Part shown: in pieces, positions 1 through 11,758 of the stretch
How the letters are laid out: each line of letters begins with the position of its first letter
Position numbering within the stretch: position 1 is the first letter of the stretch
Origin: Mycolicibacterium cosmeticum
Lineage (GTDB): Bacteria; Actinomycetota; Actinomycetes; Mycobacteriales; Mycobacteriaceae
DNA: 64,000 bases
Assembly: GCF_000613185.1 (NCBI RefSeq)
Contig: NZ_CCBB010000001.1
Location: forward strand, 124,001 to 188,000
Reading direction: 5' to 3'
Notes under the pieces: model-generated
Database searches by the model: none
What the model saw: the letters and a program-made list of their open reading frames with translations, nothing else
Told to the model about the DNA's origin: nothing
Made by a program: the position numbers and the translations under genes

Positions 1-312
1 CGCTACGACGGCGTCGCCGCCTGGTTCGCGGTATCGGGACCCGGCCAGCCGACCTACCGTGCCCCCGACCCCACCGACACACCACCGGTCGCGGTCGACC
101 CCGACTCGCTGGACCCCGAACACGGCGCGGTGGCCCAGCACCTGTGCGCGATGGCCAGCGGTTACGGCATCGAGTGCGCCGTCGTCCCGGACAACGGCGA
201 TCACGGATTCGCCACCGCGGCGCGGGTATTCGCCGAGGCGTTGCCGTGGCTGGCCGGACGGTTGGGGACGCCGCAGGCGCCCGCCGTTCCGCTGCCCGGT
301 GCGACAGCGTGA
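1..312 (+). CDS. Probable alpha/beta-hydrolase (esterase), C-terminal fragment
   Basis: Only the last 103 codons lie in the window, in frame 1 and ending in TGA at 310-312. The fragment ends in an Asp-His-Gly-Phe segment (GDHGF) followed by an amphipathic stretch (AARVFAEALPWLAGRL). This resembles the region around the catalytic histidine and the closing helix of esterase-D-like alpha/beta-hydrolases. The nucleophile elbow would lie outside the window, so the assignment is inferred from the C-terminal end alone. It is codirectional with glcB, 61 bp downstream. It could be another hydrolase subfamily. Confidence 0.55.
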   Translation, partial: RYDGVAAWFAVSGPGQPTYRAPDPTDTPPVAVDPDSLDPEHGAVAQHLCAMASGYGIECAVVPDNGDHGFATAARVFAEALPWLAGRLGTPQAPAVPLPGATA

Positions 313-373
313 CACCACCGATCTGAGTGCAGTTACCCACGGGTAAACTCGGTCGACGTTCAAGGGAGGAAAT

Positions 374-2572
374 ATGACCGAGCGCGTGACCGTCGGGAAT
401 CTTCGGGTCGCCAAGGTGCTGCACGACTTCATCACCAACGAGGCGCTGCCCGGTACCGGCGTAGACGCCGACAGCTTCTGGGCGGGTGTGGACAAGGTCG
501 TCACCGACCTGGCCCCGCAGAATGAGGACCTGCTGGCCCGCCGCGACGATCTGCAGGCCCAGATCGACAAGTGGCACCGGGCCCGGGTGATCGGCGAATT
601 CGACGCCGCCGGATACAAGGCCTTCCTCACCGAAATCGGTTATCTGCAGCCCGAACCCGCGGAGTTCACCATCACCACCTCGGGGGTGGACGCCGAGATC
701 ACCAGCACCGCGGGCCCGCAGCTGGTGGTGCCGATCCTCAACGCGCGCTTCGCGCTCAACGCCGCCAACGCCCGCTGGGGCTCGCTGTACGACGCGCTGT
801 ACGGCACCGATGTGATCAGCGAGGACGACGGCGCCGAGAAAGGCACTGGTTACAATCGGGTGCGCGGTGACAAGGTGATCGCCTACGCCCGCAACTTCCT
901 CGACGAGGCCGCACCGCTGGCGTCAGGGTCCTGGTCGGAGATCACCGGTCTGCGCATCGACGACGAGCACCGGCTGGTGGCCACGTTGGGCGACGGGCTC
1001 GAGGCCGGGCTGGCCGACGCCGACCAGTTCGTCGGCTACACCGGCGAACTCGGCTCCCCCTCCTGGTCGGTGCTGCTGGTCAACCACGGGCTGCACATCG
1101 AGATCCTCGTCGACCCGCAGTCCCCCGTCGGCGCCACCGACAAGGCCGGCATCAAGGATGTCGTGCTGGAGTCGGCGATCACCACCATCATGGATTTCGA
1201 GGATTCCGTGGCAGCCGTCGACGCCGAGGACAAGGTGCTCGGCTACCGCAACTGGCTCGGCCTGAACAGGGGCGACCTGGCCGAAGAGGTCAGCAAGGGC
1301 GGCAAGTCCTTCACCCGGGTGCTCAACCCCGACCGCGTCTTCACCACCCCGGACGGCGAGGGTGAGCTCACCCTGCCCGGTCGCAGCCTGCTGTTCGTCC
1401 GCAACGTCGGGCACCTGATGACCAACGACGCCATCGTGGACGCCGAAGGCAAAGAGATCCCTGAGGGTATCCAGGACGCGTTGTTCACCAGCCTGATCGC
1501 CATGCACGGCTTGAAGACCGGTGACGAGAACGGCCCGTACCAGAACAGCCGCACCGGTTCGGTGTACATCGTCAAGCCCAAGATGCACGGTCCCGAGGAG
1601 GTGGCGTTCACCTGTGAGCTGTTCAGCCGCGTCGAGGACGTGCTCGGCCTGCCGGAGGCCACCCTCAAGGTCGGCATCATGGACGAGGAGCGGCGCACCA
1701 CGCTGAACCTCAAGGCGTGCATCAAGGCCGCCGCCGACCGGGTGGTGTTCATCAACACCGGCTTCCTGGACCGCACCGGCGACGAGATCCACACGTCGAT
1801 GGAGGCCGGGCCGATGATCCGCAAGGGTGCGATGAAGTCGCAGCCGTGGATCAAGGCCTACGAGGACAACAACGTCGACGTCGGCCTGGCGACCGGGCTG
1901 TCCGGCCGCGCCCAGATCGGCAAGGGCATGTGGGCGATGACCGATCTGATGGCCGACATGGTCGAGCAGAAGATCGGCCAGCCCAAGGCGGGCGCCACCA
2001 CCGCGTGGGTGCCGTCGCCGACCGCGGCCACGCTGCACGCCATGCACTACCACCAGGTGGACGTGTACGCCGTGCAGGCCGAGCTGCAGGGCAAGACCCG
2101 CGCCACCGTCGACGAGCTGCTCACCATCCCGCTGTCCGGCGAGTTGGCCTGGGCTCCGGAGGAGATCCGCGAGGAGGTGGACAACAACTGCCAGTCCATC
2201 CTCGGCTACGTGGTGCGCTGGATCGACGCCGGCGTGGGCTGCTCGAAGGTGCCCGACATCCACAACGTCGCCTTGATGGAGGACCGCGCCACGCTGCGCA
2301 TCTCCAGCCAGCTGCTGGCCAACTGGTTGCGGCACGCGGTGATCACCGAGGAGGACGTGAAGGCCAGCCTGCGGCGGATGGCCGCCGTGGTCGACGCGCA
2401 GAACGCCGGCGACCCCGACTACCTGCCGATGGCTCCGGACCCGGAGGCCAGCATCGCTTTCCAGGCCGCGCAGGAACTCATCCTGTCCGGCGGCCAGCAG
2501 CCCAACGGCTACACCGAGCCGATCCTGCACCGGCGCCGCCGGGAGTTCAAAGCCCGCGCCGCCGCCCAGTAA
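374..2572 (+). CDS. glcB: Malate synthase G
   Basis: 732-residue protein, close to the 741 residues of M. tuberculosis GlcB. It condenses glyoxylate with acetyl-CoA to malate, as the second step of the glyoxylate shunt or to dispose of glyoxylate. The N-terminal part ([20 protein letters not shown]) and the family motif with Asp/Glu ligands near residues 270-290 ([18 protein letters not shown]) are intact. A strong ribosome site (GGGAGGA) lies just before ATG 374. A possible -10 TAAACT lies at 344-349, inside an imperfect palindrome (AGTTACCC/GGGTAAACT) that could be an operator. The next gene is the Rv1836c-like gene, as in M. tuberculosis, although there the two lie in the same order on the opposite strand. 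Confidence 0.97.
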   Translation: MTERVTVGNLRVAKVLHDFITNEALPGTGVDADSFWAGVDKVVTDLAPQNEDLLARRDDLQAQIDKWHRARVIGEFDAAGYKAFLTEIGYLQPEPAEFTITTSGVDAEITSTAGPQLVVPILNARFALNAANARWGSLYDALYGTDVISEDDGAEKGTGYNRVRGDKVIAYARNFLDEAAPLASGSWSEITGLRIDDEHRLVATLGDGLEAGLADADQFVGYTGELGSPSWSVLLVNHGLHIEILVDPQSPVGATDKAGIKDVVLESAITTIMDFEDSVAAVDAEDKVLGYRNWLGLNRGDLAEEVSKGGKSFTRVLNPDRVFTTPDGEGELTLPGRSLLFVRNVGHLMTNDAIVDAEGKEIPEGIQDALFTSLIAMHGLKTGDENGPYQNSRTGSVYIVKPKMHGPEEVAFTCELFSRVEDVLGLPEATLKVGIMDEERRTTLNLKACIKAAADRVVFINTGFLDRTGDEIHTSMEAGPMIRKGAMKSQPWIKAYEDNNVDVGLATGLSGRAQIGKGMWAMTDLMADMVEQKIGQPKAGATTAWVPSPTAATLHAMHYHQVDVYAVQAELQGKTRATVDELLTIPLSGELAWAPEEIREEVDNNCQSILGYVVRWIDAGVGCSKVPDIHNVALMEDRATLRISSQLLANWLRHAVITEEDVKASLRRMAAVVDAQNAGDPDYLPMAPDPEASIAFQAAQELILSGGQQPNGYTEPILHRRRREFKARAAAQ

Positions 2573-2618
2573 CCTGATCCGGCGGGGCCGACCGACACGA
2601 CGACCACGAAGGTGAGGG

Positions 2619-4520
2619 ATGGGCAGGCACAGCATTCCCGGACCGGACGATCCCGCCGACGACGATGCACTGCGTCGTTTCGGGTACGGGGCCGAGCCCC
2701 CCGAAGCCGAGGAACCGGCCGACGACGAGCCGCCCACCCGCGCGTTGCCGACCACGGGATCCCAGCGCACCTGGGATTCCGGCGAGTGGACCGGTAGCCA
2801 CCGGGCGATCACACCGGGCCGGCGCAAGGTCAGCCCGGCGGTGATCGCCGCCCTGGTCACCGTCGTCGTGGTGGTCGGGGCGTTCATCCTGTGGCGCTTC
2901 TTCGGCGACGCCCTGTCCAGCCGCAGCCACGAGGCCGCGGCCCGCTGCGTCGAGGGTGAGGTCACCGTCGCCGTCCTGGCCGACCCGAGCATCGCCGACC
3001 AGGTCCGCACGCTGGCCGACAGCTACAGCAAGACCGCCGCCCCCGTCGGAGACAAGTGCGTGAAAGTGGCTGTGCGCCCCGCCGATTCGGATGCCGTGGT
3101 GAACGGATTCGTCGGGCAGTGGCCTGGCGAGCTGGGCGACCGGCCGGCATTGTGGATCCCGGCCAGCACCGTCTCCGAGGCCCGGCTGGAAAGCGCGGCA
3201 GGCGCCAAGACGGTGAGCAACAGCCGGCCGCTGGTCACCTCCCCGGTGTTGCTGGCCATCCGCCCCGAGTTGAAAGCGGCGCTGTCCCAGCAGAACTGGT
3301 CGACTCTGCCCACGCTGCAGAACAACCCGGCCGGACTGGACGAGCTGAACCTGCCGGGCTGGGGCTCGCTGAAACTGTCCCTGCCGCTGGGCGGTAACGC
3401 GGATGCGACCTATCTGGCCGCCGAAGCGGTGGCGGCCGCGTCCGCCCCGCAGGGTGCCCCGGCCACCGCCGGGGTCAACGCGGTGCAATCGCTGTTGGCC
3501 GGTCAGCCCAAACTCGCCGACACCAATGCCGCCACGGCCCTGGACGCGCTCGTCAACGCCGGCGATCCGGCGGCCGCCCCGGTGCACGCCGTGGTGACCA
3601 CCGAACAGCAGCTGTTCAAGCGCGGCGCCGACCTGGCCGATGCCGCGCAGAAGCTGACCTCGTGGACTCCGCCGGGCCCGGTGGCCATCGCCGACTATCC
3701 GGCCGTGCTGCTCAGCGGTGACTGGTTGTCGCAGGAACAGGTCGGCGCCGCCAGCGAGTTCGACCGGTTCATGCGCAAACCCGAGCAGCTGGCCGAATTC
3801 GCCAAGGCCGGTTTCCGCGCCGACGGCGCGCCGGCGCCGCAGAGCCCGGTGACCGACTTCGCACCGCTGGGGCAACCGCTGTCGGTGGGCGACAACGAGA
3901 CCAGGGCCACCATGGCGGCCGGGCTGACCGCACCGGCGCAGGGCCAGACCGTCACCATCATGCTGGACCAGTCGATGACCACCGACGAGGGCGGCAAGAG
4001 CCGACTGGCCAACGTCGTCACCGCCCTCAACGCCCGGCTGCAGGCGCTTCCGCCGACGGCGGCGGTGGGCCTGTGGACGTTCGACGGGGTGGCGGGCCGG
4101 TCGGAGGTCAGCACCGGGCCGCTCGGCGATCCCGTGGCCGGGCAGCCCCGATCGGCGGTGCTCAAGTCCAGCCTGGACGCCCAGTCCGCGTCCGGCGGCG
4201 GCGCGGTGTCGTTCACCACGCTGCGGCTGGTCTACGGCGACGCGTTGACGGCTTTCCGTGACGGACAGACCAATTCGGTACTGGTGATCACCGCGGGCCC
4301 GCACACCGACCAGAGCCTGGACGGACCGGGGCTGGTGGATTACATCAAGGGCGCGGCGAACCCGGCCAAGCCGGTGGCGGTCAATGTCATCGATTTCGGC
4401 GCCGACCCCGACCGGGCCACCTGGGAGTCGGTCGCGCAGACCAGCGGCGGCCAGTACCAGAACGTGGCCAACTCGGCCGGCCCGGAGCTGGCGGCCGCGC
4501 TGGCCGCACTACTGGGTTAG
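2619..4520 (+). CDS. Membrane-anchored substrate-binding/VWA-like protein (Rv1836c-like)
   Basis: 633 residues. An acidic N-terminal tail of about 70 residues is followed by one transmembrane helix near residues 70-92 (VIAALVTVVVVVGAFILW). Next comes an extracytoplasmic part resembling a periplasmic solute-binding protein (about 105-420), then a von Willebrand factor A-like domain from about 440. The MIDAS motif is degenerate, reading D-Q-S-M-T where DxSxS is expected. Extracytoplasmic location is inferred from the single helix. The start is supported by GGTGAGGG just upstream of ATG 2619. Position next to glcB matches M. tuberculosis Rv1836c, whose function I do not know. The gene runs convergently into gcvP across a long inverted repeat. 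Confidence 0.8.
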   Translation: MGRHSIPGPDDPADDDALRRFGYGAEPPEAEEPADDEPPTRALPTTGSQRTWDSGEWTGSHRAITPGRRKVSPAVIAALVTVVVVVGAFILWRFFGDALSSRSHEAAARCVEGEVTVAVLADPSIADQVRTLADSYSKTAAPVGDKCVKVAVRPADSDAVVNGFVGQWPGELGDRPALWIPASTVSEARLESAAGAKTVSNSRPLVTSPVLLAIRPELKAALSQQNWSTLPTLQNNPAGLDELNLPGWGSLKLSLPLGGNADATYLAAEAVAAASAPQGAPATAGVNAVQSLLAGQPKLADTNAATALDALVNAGDPAAAPVHAVVTTEQQLFKRGADLADAAQKLTSWTPPGPVAIADYPAVLLSGDWLSQEQVGAASEFDRFMRKPEQLAEFAKAGFRADGAPAPQSPVTDFAPLGQPLSVGDNETRATMAAGLTAPAQGQTVTIMLDQSMTTDEGGKSRLANVVTALNARLQALPPTAAVGLWTFDGVAGRSEVSTGPLGDPVAGQPRSAVLKSSLDAQSASGGGAVSFTTLRLVYGDALTAFRDGQTNSVLVITAGPHTDQSLDGPGLVDYIKGAANPAKPVAVNVIDFGADPDRATWESVAQTSGGQYQNVANSAGPELAAALAALLG

Positions 4521-4538
4521 GCGGTCACCCGACCCCAG

Positions 4539-4607
4539 CCCGCGAACGTTGATTACCGCGCTATGAAAGCGCCCGCGAAAAATCGAGCGGTAATCAACGT
4601 TCGCGGG
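4539..4607. terminator. Convergent-gene hairpin, 21-bp perfect arms
   Basis: Arms 4539-4559 and 4587-4607 are exact reverse complements over 21 bp (outer end CCCGCGAACG, inner end GATTACCGC). They enclose a 27-base loop. The hairpin fills the 94-bp gap between the converging Rv1836c-like gene and gcvP, which suggests a bidirectional transcription terminator. There is no clear U-tract on either strand, as is common in mycobacteria. Confidence 0.65.
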
Positions 4608-4614
4608 AGGAGGG

Positions 4615-7440
<2,826 letters not shown>

Positions 7441-7482
7441 GAGAACCTCTCCCCTGCGGCGCGGGACGCGCGCGAAAGAACG

Positions 7483-7668
7483 CGTCCTCTCCCTCTGTCG
7501 GGGCGCCTGAGAGATTCGGCCCGAAGACCTTTCCCCATGGGCGGACGCGCGGAACGCGTCACTTTCCAGAGGCATCGGGGCCGTGCGCGGTCCGGGGTGC
7601 CTGAGAGGTTGACGGAGAGGTGTTGCTCCTTCGGCGCCCGTGACTGGCCGTCACGGAACTCTCCCGCG
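7483..7668 (-). promoter_or_regulatory. Tandem glycine riboswitch
   Basis: Read on the minus strand, the leader holds two glycine aptamers in series. Aptamer 1 starts with GCGGGAGAG and contains the diagnostic GCCGAAGGAGCAA (about 7621-7638) and CCTCTCAGGC. Aptamer 2 contains CCCATGGGGAAAGG, AATCTCTCAGGC and the closing GACAGAGGGAGAGG next to the start of gcvP. These are the conserved cores of the glycine riboswitch family. In Gram-positive bacteria such tandem elements usually turn gcv genes on when glycine is high. The element ends about 43 nt before the GTG, so control of translation or of premature termination is possible. Confidence 0.93.
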
Positions 7669-7687
7669 CAAGGGCGATGCGGAAGTC

Positions 7688-7693
7688 AGTCTA
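7688..7693 (-). promoter_or_regulatory. Candidate -10 element for the gcvP leader
   Basis: TAGACT on the minus strand fits the mycobacterial TANNNT -10 pattern. It would place the transcript start near 7681, about 12 nt before the first riboswitch base pairs. No convincing -35 was seen. Confidence 0.35.
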
Positions 7694-7725
7694 CCGACCG
7701 GTTGCACCAGGTGCGCGGCGGTGGG

Positions 7726-8370
7726 TCAGCCGATCTTGCGGTCGCGGCTCTTGCGGCGAGAGGCCAGCTCGTCCTCGGGCGCGGGGATCGACTCGCCACC
7801 GTCGGCCCGCTCACCCGGGAAGTCGGCGATCGCGCCGGTGAGTTCGCGCATGGCGCCGGAGACGGCGATGCCGAACACGCCCTGGCCGCCCTGCAACAGG
7901 TCGACGACCTCTTCGGCCGAGGTGCACTCGTAGACGGTGGTGCCGTCGGAGAACAGGGTGATGTTCGCCAGGTCCTGCACCCCGCGCTGGCGCAGGTGAT
8001 CGACCGCGACGCGGATGTTGTGCAGCGAGATGCCGGTGTCCAGCAAACGCTTGACGATCTTGAGGACCAGGATGTCCTTGAAGGAGTACAGCCGCTGGCT
8101 GCCGGAACCGGCCGCACCGCGGATGGAGGGCACCACCAGCGAGGTGCGCGCCCAGTAGTCGAGCTGACGGTAGGTGATGCCGGCGATCTGGCAGGCGCTC
8201 GGTCCGCGGTAGCCGACCAGCTCGTCGGGCACCGAGTCGTCGGGGAACAGGCCTGCCTGCACGGGCTCGCCGACGCTGCCGTTCACCACGGGTACTTGAC
8301 CGGCCGCGGGGCCGCTGGTGGTGGACAGATCCAACTCCCCCTGATGTGGCGTGCGTGGCATGTCGCCCAC
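7726..8370 (-). CDS. resR: MerR-family transcriptional regulator (Rv1830/ResR-like)
   Basis: 214 residues from GTG 8370, preceded by GGAGAGG at 7-base spacing; an ATG nine bases further in is the alternative start. The MerR winged helix-turn-helix spans roughly residues 45-120 (QIAGITYRQLDYWARTSLVV; LYSFKDILVLKIVKRLLDTG). The C-terminal half (NITLFSDGTTVYECTSAEEV) is typical of the Rv1830 orthologue group. I recall M. tuberculosis Rv1830 being named resR for its link to antibiotic resilience and to growth and division control. Order and strand relative to the Rv1829 and Rv1828 homologues match M. tuberculosis. The basic tail SRRKSRDRK probably contacts nucleic acid. Confidence 0.9.
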   Translation of the reverse strand: MGDMPRTPHQGELDLSTTSGPAAGQVPVVNGSVGEPVQAGLFPDDSVPDELVGYRGPSACQIAGITYRQLDYWARTSLVVPSIRGAAGSGSQRLYSFKDILVLKIVKRLLDTGISLHNIRVAVDHLRQRGVQDLANITLFSDGTTVYECTSAEEVVDLLQGGQGVFGIAVSGAMRELTGAIADFPGERADGGESIPAPEDELASRRKSRDRKIG

Positions 8371-8551
8371 AATCCATCCTCTCCGCCGATCGATTCCGGC
8401 TGCATGACCTGCGCGGCGGCCTGCTCCCACGCCCGATCTGCCCAGTTTCGAATGTGTCGAGCATACGCCCAACACTGTCCGGTTACTGCTCGTCGTCGTT
8501 GAAAAGTATGGCTGCCCGTTTCACAGTCATCCCACACACGGCCCGCGTGTC

Positions 8552-8579
8552 GGAGTCACGAGACGTATCCGTGACCTCC
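8552..8579 (-). terminator. Weak hairpin downstream of the BFN-family gene
   Basis: GGAGTCACG (8552-8560) pairs with CGTGACCTCC (8570-8579) with one bulged base. It lies 39-66 bp past the stop codon of the 8618-9112 gene. The 247-bp interval 8371-8617 otherwise holds only the presumed resR promoter region; no small gene is convincing there. Confidence 0.35.
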
Positions 8580-8617
8580 ATCGCGGAGCGATGCGGGTGG
8601 CCCCGCCCCGGGGGAAG

Positions 8618-9112
8618 CTAGGTGGCCTTGAAATCGTCCGGTGACACGCTGTCGAGGAACTCCTTGAACTTCTCGACCTCGTCCTCGCGCACCGGGCCCG
8701 AGGGCTCGTCGTCGGTCTCGTCCGGGATCAGCAGTCCGGCCTCGGCCAGCACCGCCTCCTCGACGTAGATCGGCACACCGACGCGCAGCGCGATGGCCAC
8801 CGAATCCGAGGGCCGAGCCGACACCTTGATATCGCGATCGAAGATCAGGTCGGCGTAGAAAGTGCCTTCCTGCAGATCGACGATCCGCACCTCTTTCAGC
8901 GAATGCCCAAGCGCAGCAATCAGATCCCGGATCAGATCATGGGTCAACGGCCGCGACGGCTCGACGCCCTGCTGTTCCAGGGCGATGGCGGCGGCCTCCG
9001 ACTGGCCGATCCAGATCGGCAGGTAGCGGTCGCCATCGGACTCACGCAGCAGCAGCACAGGCTGATTCTGAGGCTGCTCAACGCGAATACCGACTACCCG
9101 AACCTCACCCAT
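8618..9112 (-). CDS. Bifunctional nuclease (BFN) family protein (Rv1829-like)
   Basis: 164 residues, the same length as M. tuberculosis Rv1829. The family signature is clear: an N-terminal strand region (VRVVGIRVEQPQNQPVLLL), YLPIWIGQSEAAAIA near residues 30-45, and RPSDSVAIALRVGVPIYVEE near residues 98-117. The acidic C-terminal tail is common in actinobacterial members. Plant and archaeal relatives have DNase/RNase activity; the mycobacterial role is unknown. It sits between two MerR genes and probably shares a transcript with the Rv1828-like gene 46 bp upstream. Confidence 0.9.
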   Translation of the reverse strand: MGEVRVVGIRVEQPQNQPVLLLRESDGDRYLPIWIGQSEAAAIALEQQGVEPSRPLTHDLIRDLIAALGHSLKEVRIVDLQEGTFYADLIFDRDIKVSARPSDSVAIALRVGVPIYVEEAVLAEAGLLIPDETDDEPSGPVREDEVEKFKEFLDSVSPDDFKAT

Positions 9113-9158
9113 CTGCGTCTGCCCTCCATGACGATGCCGTCACCGAAAAGTCTAGTCC

Positions 9159-9896
9159 TCAGCGATCCAGAACGTCGCGCACGGCCGATTTGATCAGCGA
9201 CGTGTGCAACGTGATCGCCAGCGCGGCCACCTCGCGGGCCAGGTCATCGGCCCGGTCCCGGGCGCCCGCATTACCCGCGGCGGCCACCGGACCGGCGATC
9301 TGGGCGATCAGATCGGACTGCCGGTCGGCGGCGGACCGGAAGGCGCGCAGATGCCGCGGCTCGACCCCGTAATCGGCCAGCGCCCGCGCGCACTGGGCGA
9401 TCAGCACCGAATGCTCGTCGAAGAAACCCGCTGGCCCGGGCCGGATGATGCCCGCGGTGACCAGCGCGGCCAGCAGCGCGGCGTCGACCCCGGACCGTTC
9501 CAGCAGGTCCTCCCTGCTCAGCCGGACCTGCGCCGGGGCGACGGCGGCGGCCGCCTCGTGCTGGTCGGCGGCCGTCGGCGTCACCGGCACCAAACGCGGT
9601 ACCGCATAAGCGCTTCCGCCGGCCGGCAGCTCACCGTCGGGCAGGGCGTCCAATTGCGCCTTGATCACCTTCAGCGGCAGATACTGGTCGCGCTGCGCGG
9701 TCAGGATGAACCGCAGGCGTGCGCAGTCGTACGCGGTGAACCGCCGGTACCCGGCCGCCGAGCGTTCCGGCGTGACCAGCCCCTCGGCCTCCAGGAACCG
9801 GATCTTCGAGATGGTCACGTCGGGGAAGTCGGGGCGCAGCAGATCCAGCACCGCTCCGATCGACATCCCGGTGAATCCCGGGTCCGGTTGGGTCAT
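9159..9896 (-). CDS. MerR-family transcriptional regulator (Rv1828-like)
   Basis: 245 residues. The MerR DNA-binding domain occupies roughly residues 10-90 ([40 protein letters not shown]). It is followed by an Ala/Pro-rich linker and a helical C-terminal effector or dimerisation region (about 135-245). The sequence strongly recalls M. tuberculosis Rv1828, an atypical MerR protein binding inverted repeats upstream of its own gene. It starts at ATG 9896, 12 bp after the garA stop, so it is probably cotranscribed with garA. No metal-binding cysteines are present, which argues against a metal sensor. Confidence 0.92.
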   Translation of the reverse strand: MTQPDPGFTGMSIGAVLDLLRPDFPDVTISKIRFLEAEGLVTPERSAAGYRRFTAYDCARLRFILTAQRDQYLPLKVIKAQLDALPDGELPAGGSAYAVPRLVPVTPTAADQHEAAAAVAPAQVRLSREDLLERSGVDAALLAALVTAGIIRPGPAGFFDEHSVLIAQCARALADYGVEPRHLRAFRSAADRQSDLIAQIAGPVAAAGNAGARDRADDLAREVAALAITLHTSLIKSAVRDVLDR

Positions 9897-9908
9897 CCCG
9901 GGATCGCG

Positions 9909-10373
9909 TCAGGCGTCGTCGGACTTGGGCCCGGTGAGGAACACCAGCCGGAACTTACCGATCTGCACCTCGTCACCGTTGGCCAGCACCGCCGAGTCGA
10001 CGGGCTCACGGTTGACGTAGGTGCCGTTGAGGCTGCCGACGTCGACAACCTGGAATTCGCCGGTTTCCAGCCGGAACTCGGCGTGCCGCCGGCTGACGGT
10101 CACGTCGTCGAGAAAGATGTCGCTGTCGGGATGCCGGCCCGCCGAGGTGGTGGGCTGGTCGAGCAGGAAGCGCGAACCCGCGTTCGGGCCGCGCTTGACG
10201 ACCAGCAGCGCCGAGCCGGCCGGCAGGCCCTCGACCCCCGACACCGAGGTGTCGCTGCTCGTCGCGGCCGGGGCGTCCAGTTCGTTGAGGAAATCAGCGC
10301 GGAATACCGATGTCGTCTCCACGGTGACTTCGTCGGACGTCTGGTCGGCCCCGGTGTTGCTGTTCTCCGTCAC
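9909..10373 (-). CDS. garA: GarA, FHA-domain regulator of glutamate and TCA metabolism
   Basis: 154 residues from GTG 10373, preceded by GAGGAG at 6-base spacing. The N-terminal tail carries the conserved phosphorylation motif with adjacent threonines at residues 20-21 (VETTSVFRADFLNEL), target of PknB/PknG in mycobacteria. The FHA domain follows at about 55-145 with the phosphothreonine-binding signatures GRHPDSDIFLDD, VSRRHAEF and NGTYVN. In mycobacteria unphosphorylated GarA inhibits 2-oxoglutarate dehydrogenase-type enzymes and glutamate dehydrogenase. A longer in-frame reading to 10505 lacks a ribosome site and conserved sequence. The 176-bp leader contains a perfect 12-bp palindrome at 10444-10455. 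Confidence 0.96.
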   Translation of the reverse strand: MTENSNTGADQTSDEVTVETTSVFRADFLNELDAPAATSSDTSVSGVEGLPAGSALLVVKRGPNAGSRFLLDQPTTSAGRHPDSDIFLDDVTVSRRHAEFRLETGEFQVVDVGSLNGTYVNREPVDSAVLANGDEVQIGKFRLVFLTGPKSDDA

Positions 10374-10443
10374 CCGCTGCTCCTCTGCTGGCTGCTGTGG
10401 CGTGTTGCCCGGTGGCCGGGCATCGAACTCCCAGCCGTCATAC

Positions 10444-10455
10444 GTCGATATCGAC
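10444..10455. promoter_or_regulatory. Perfect 12-bp palindrome upstream of garA
   Basis: GTCGATATCGAC is self-complementary and lies about 71 bp upstream of the garA start. It is next to a candidate minus-strand -10 TATGAC (10436-10441), so it could be an operator overlapping the garA promoter. Binding by the downstream MerR protein is only a guess. Confidence 0.35.
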
Positions 10456-10549
10456 CGTACCGCGCCGTGGGTCCCGTTGGGTCCACCACGGCCGGATCCG
10501 GTCACGCCCGTCGGTCATCTGAACCGATGGGCAAAACCCTAACAACTCG

Positions 10550-10945
10550 TTACTCGGATACCACGCCTCGGTAGGCGTCCGCGTCGAGCAATTCGGCCAA
10601 ACCGCTGGCCAGGGCCGCGGCATCCAGCTCGAGTTCGATCAGCCAGCCGTCGCCGTACGGATCGGAGTTGACCAGCTCCGGGCTGCCCTCCAGCTCGCCG
10701 TTCACCGCAACGACTTTCGCGGTCAGCGGGGCGTAGAGGTCCGACAGCGATTTGGTCGACTCCACCTCACCGAAAGACTCCCCCGCGGTCACCTCGGCGC
10801 CGACGTCGGGCAGCTGCACGAACACGACATCGCCGAGTGCCGCTTGGGCGTAGTCGGTGATCCCGACCCGCACGGTGGTGTCACCCGTGCGCTGCACCCA
10901 CTCGTGCTCGGAGGTGTACTGCAGGTCGGCTGGGATTTCGCTCAC
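10550..10945 (-). CDS. gcvH: Glycine cleavage system H protein
   Basis: 131 residues from GTG 10945 behind AAAGGAG. The lipoyl-domain fold is recognisable from [20 protein letters not shown] at the N-terminus and the lipoylation motif ESTKS with lysine 65. GcvH shuttles the aminomethyl intermediate from GcvP to the T-protein. Neither T-protein (gcvT) nor L-protein genes are in the window, as in M. tuberculosis where they are elsewhere. It is followed on the same strand by garA after 176 bp, so garA probably has its own promoter as well. Confidence 0.96.
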   Translation of the reverse strand: MSEIPADLQYTSEHEWVQRTGDTTVRVGITDYAQAALGDVVFVQLPDVGAEVTAGESFGEVESTKSLSDLYAPLTAKVVAVNGELEGSPELVNSDPYGDGWLIELELDAAALASGLAELLDADAYRGVVSE

Positions 10946-10982
10946 GGCGCTCCTTTGGCTGCGAACTGGGGGCGGGCACTGC

Positions 10983-11756
10983 TCATTTGACTGGCTGAGC
11001 GTATTGGCGAGGTTTCGGTTGCCGCAAGGCGGTCACCTCGATGCGTTCGGACTGGGTGACGGTCATGCCGCCGCCGACCCGCTCGACGCTGTCGATCGCG
11101 CCGCCGGGAATGTTCATCGCCGCCGCCAGTGTCGGTGGATCACCAATGGCCAGAACCGAATACGGCGGGCCCAGGGTTTTGCCGTCGATGGTCAGCGCGC
11201 CGGGGGCCCCGACCACCCAGGTGTCCACCCCGACCCGGACGTCACCGACCTGCATGGCCTCGGCCCCGGCCGCCCGCAGTTCGTTGATCACGTCCAGCAG
11301 GGTTTCCGGGGACACGCCGCGGGCCGCGTCGTCGATCGCGATGCTCACCCCGGGCCCGGTCGCGGCGACCGTGCCGATCAGGATGGACAGCGCGGCCAGC
11401 CGGGCTTGGGCGTTCTCGATGGCCGCCTGATCGCTGCTGCCGGAGGCCTGCAGCGACGACAGCGTCCGCTGCAGCTCGGCCACCTCGGTGTTCAGCGCGG
11501 CCTCGCGTTGTTGCAGGGAGTCCAGCAGCACCAGCAGGTCCGCCGGGCGGGCCGTCTCCAGTGAGTCGCCGGACTCGGTCTGGCGCACCTGGGTGACGAT
11601 CGCCACACCGAGCAACAGGATCAGCACCGCGGCCAGCGCCCCGAACACCCGCTGCGAGCGGGTGCGACGTTTCACCGGCTCGCTGCCGGGCTCACGTTCG
11701 TGGCGGCCGTGGTGCGGCTCTTCGGCGTGTTGCGGTGCGGCGTGCTCGTCGGACAC
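10983..11756 (-). CDS. DUF881 membrane protein (Rv1825-like)
   Basis: 257 residues from GTG 11756; a TTG at 11762 overlapping the upstream stop codon is the alternative. A charged, His-rich N-terminus is followed by one transmembrane helix (about residues 37-58, [20 protein letters not shown]). A coiled coil (about 70-125) and a DUF881 domain (about 130-240; [14 protein letters not shown]) complete it. DUF881 proteins are single-pass proteins with extracytoplasmic domains, linked by context to cell division and envelope genes. It is the last gene of the pgsA2-DUF881-Sbp-DUF881 group and is practically contiguous with the sbp gene. Confidence 0.9.
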   Translation of the reverse strand: MSDEHAAPQHAEEPHHGRHEREPGSEPVKRRTRSQRVFGALAAVLILLLGVAIVTQVRQTESGDSLETARPADLLVLLDSLQQREAALNTEVAELQRTLSSLQASGSSDQAAIENAQARLAALSILIGTVAATGPGVSIAIDDAARGVSPETLLDVINELRAAGAEAMQVGDVRVGVDTWVVGAPGALTIDGKTLGPPYSVLAIGDPPTLAAAMNIPGGAIDSVERVGGGMTVTQSERIEVTALRQPKPRQYAQPVK

Positions 11757-11758
11757 GG

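Noticed and set aside
923..3010. Minus-strand frame of about 700 codons opposite glcB
   Set aside because: It is an antisense shadow of glcB and the next gene, with no ribosome site and no recognisable domain.
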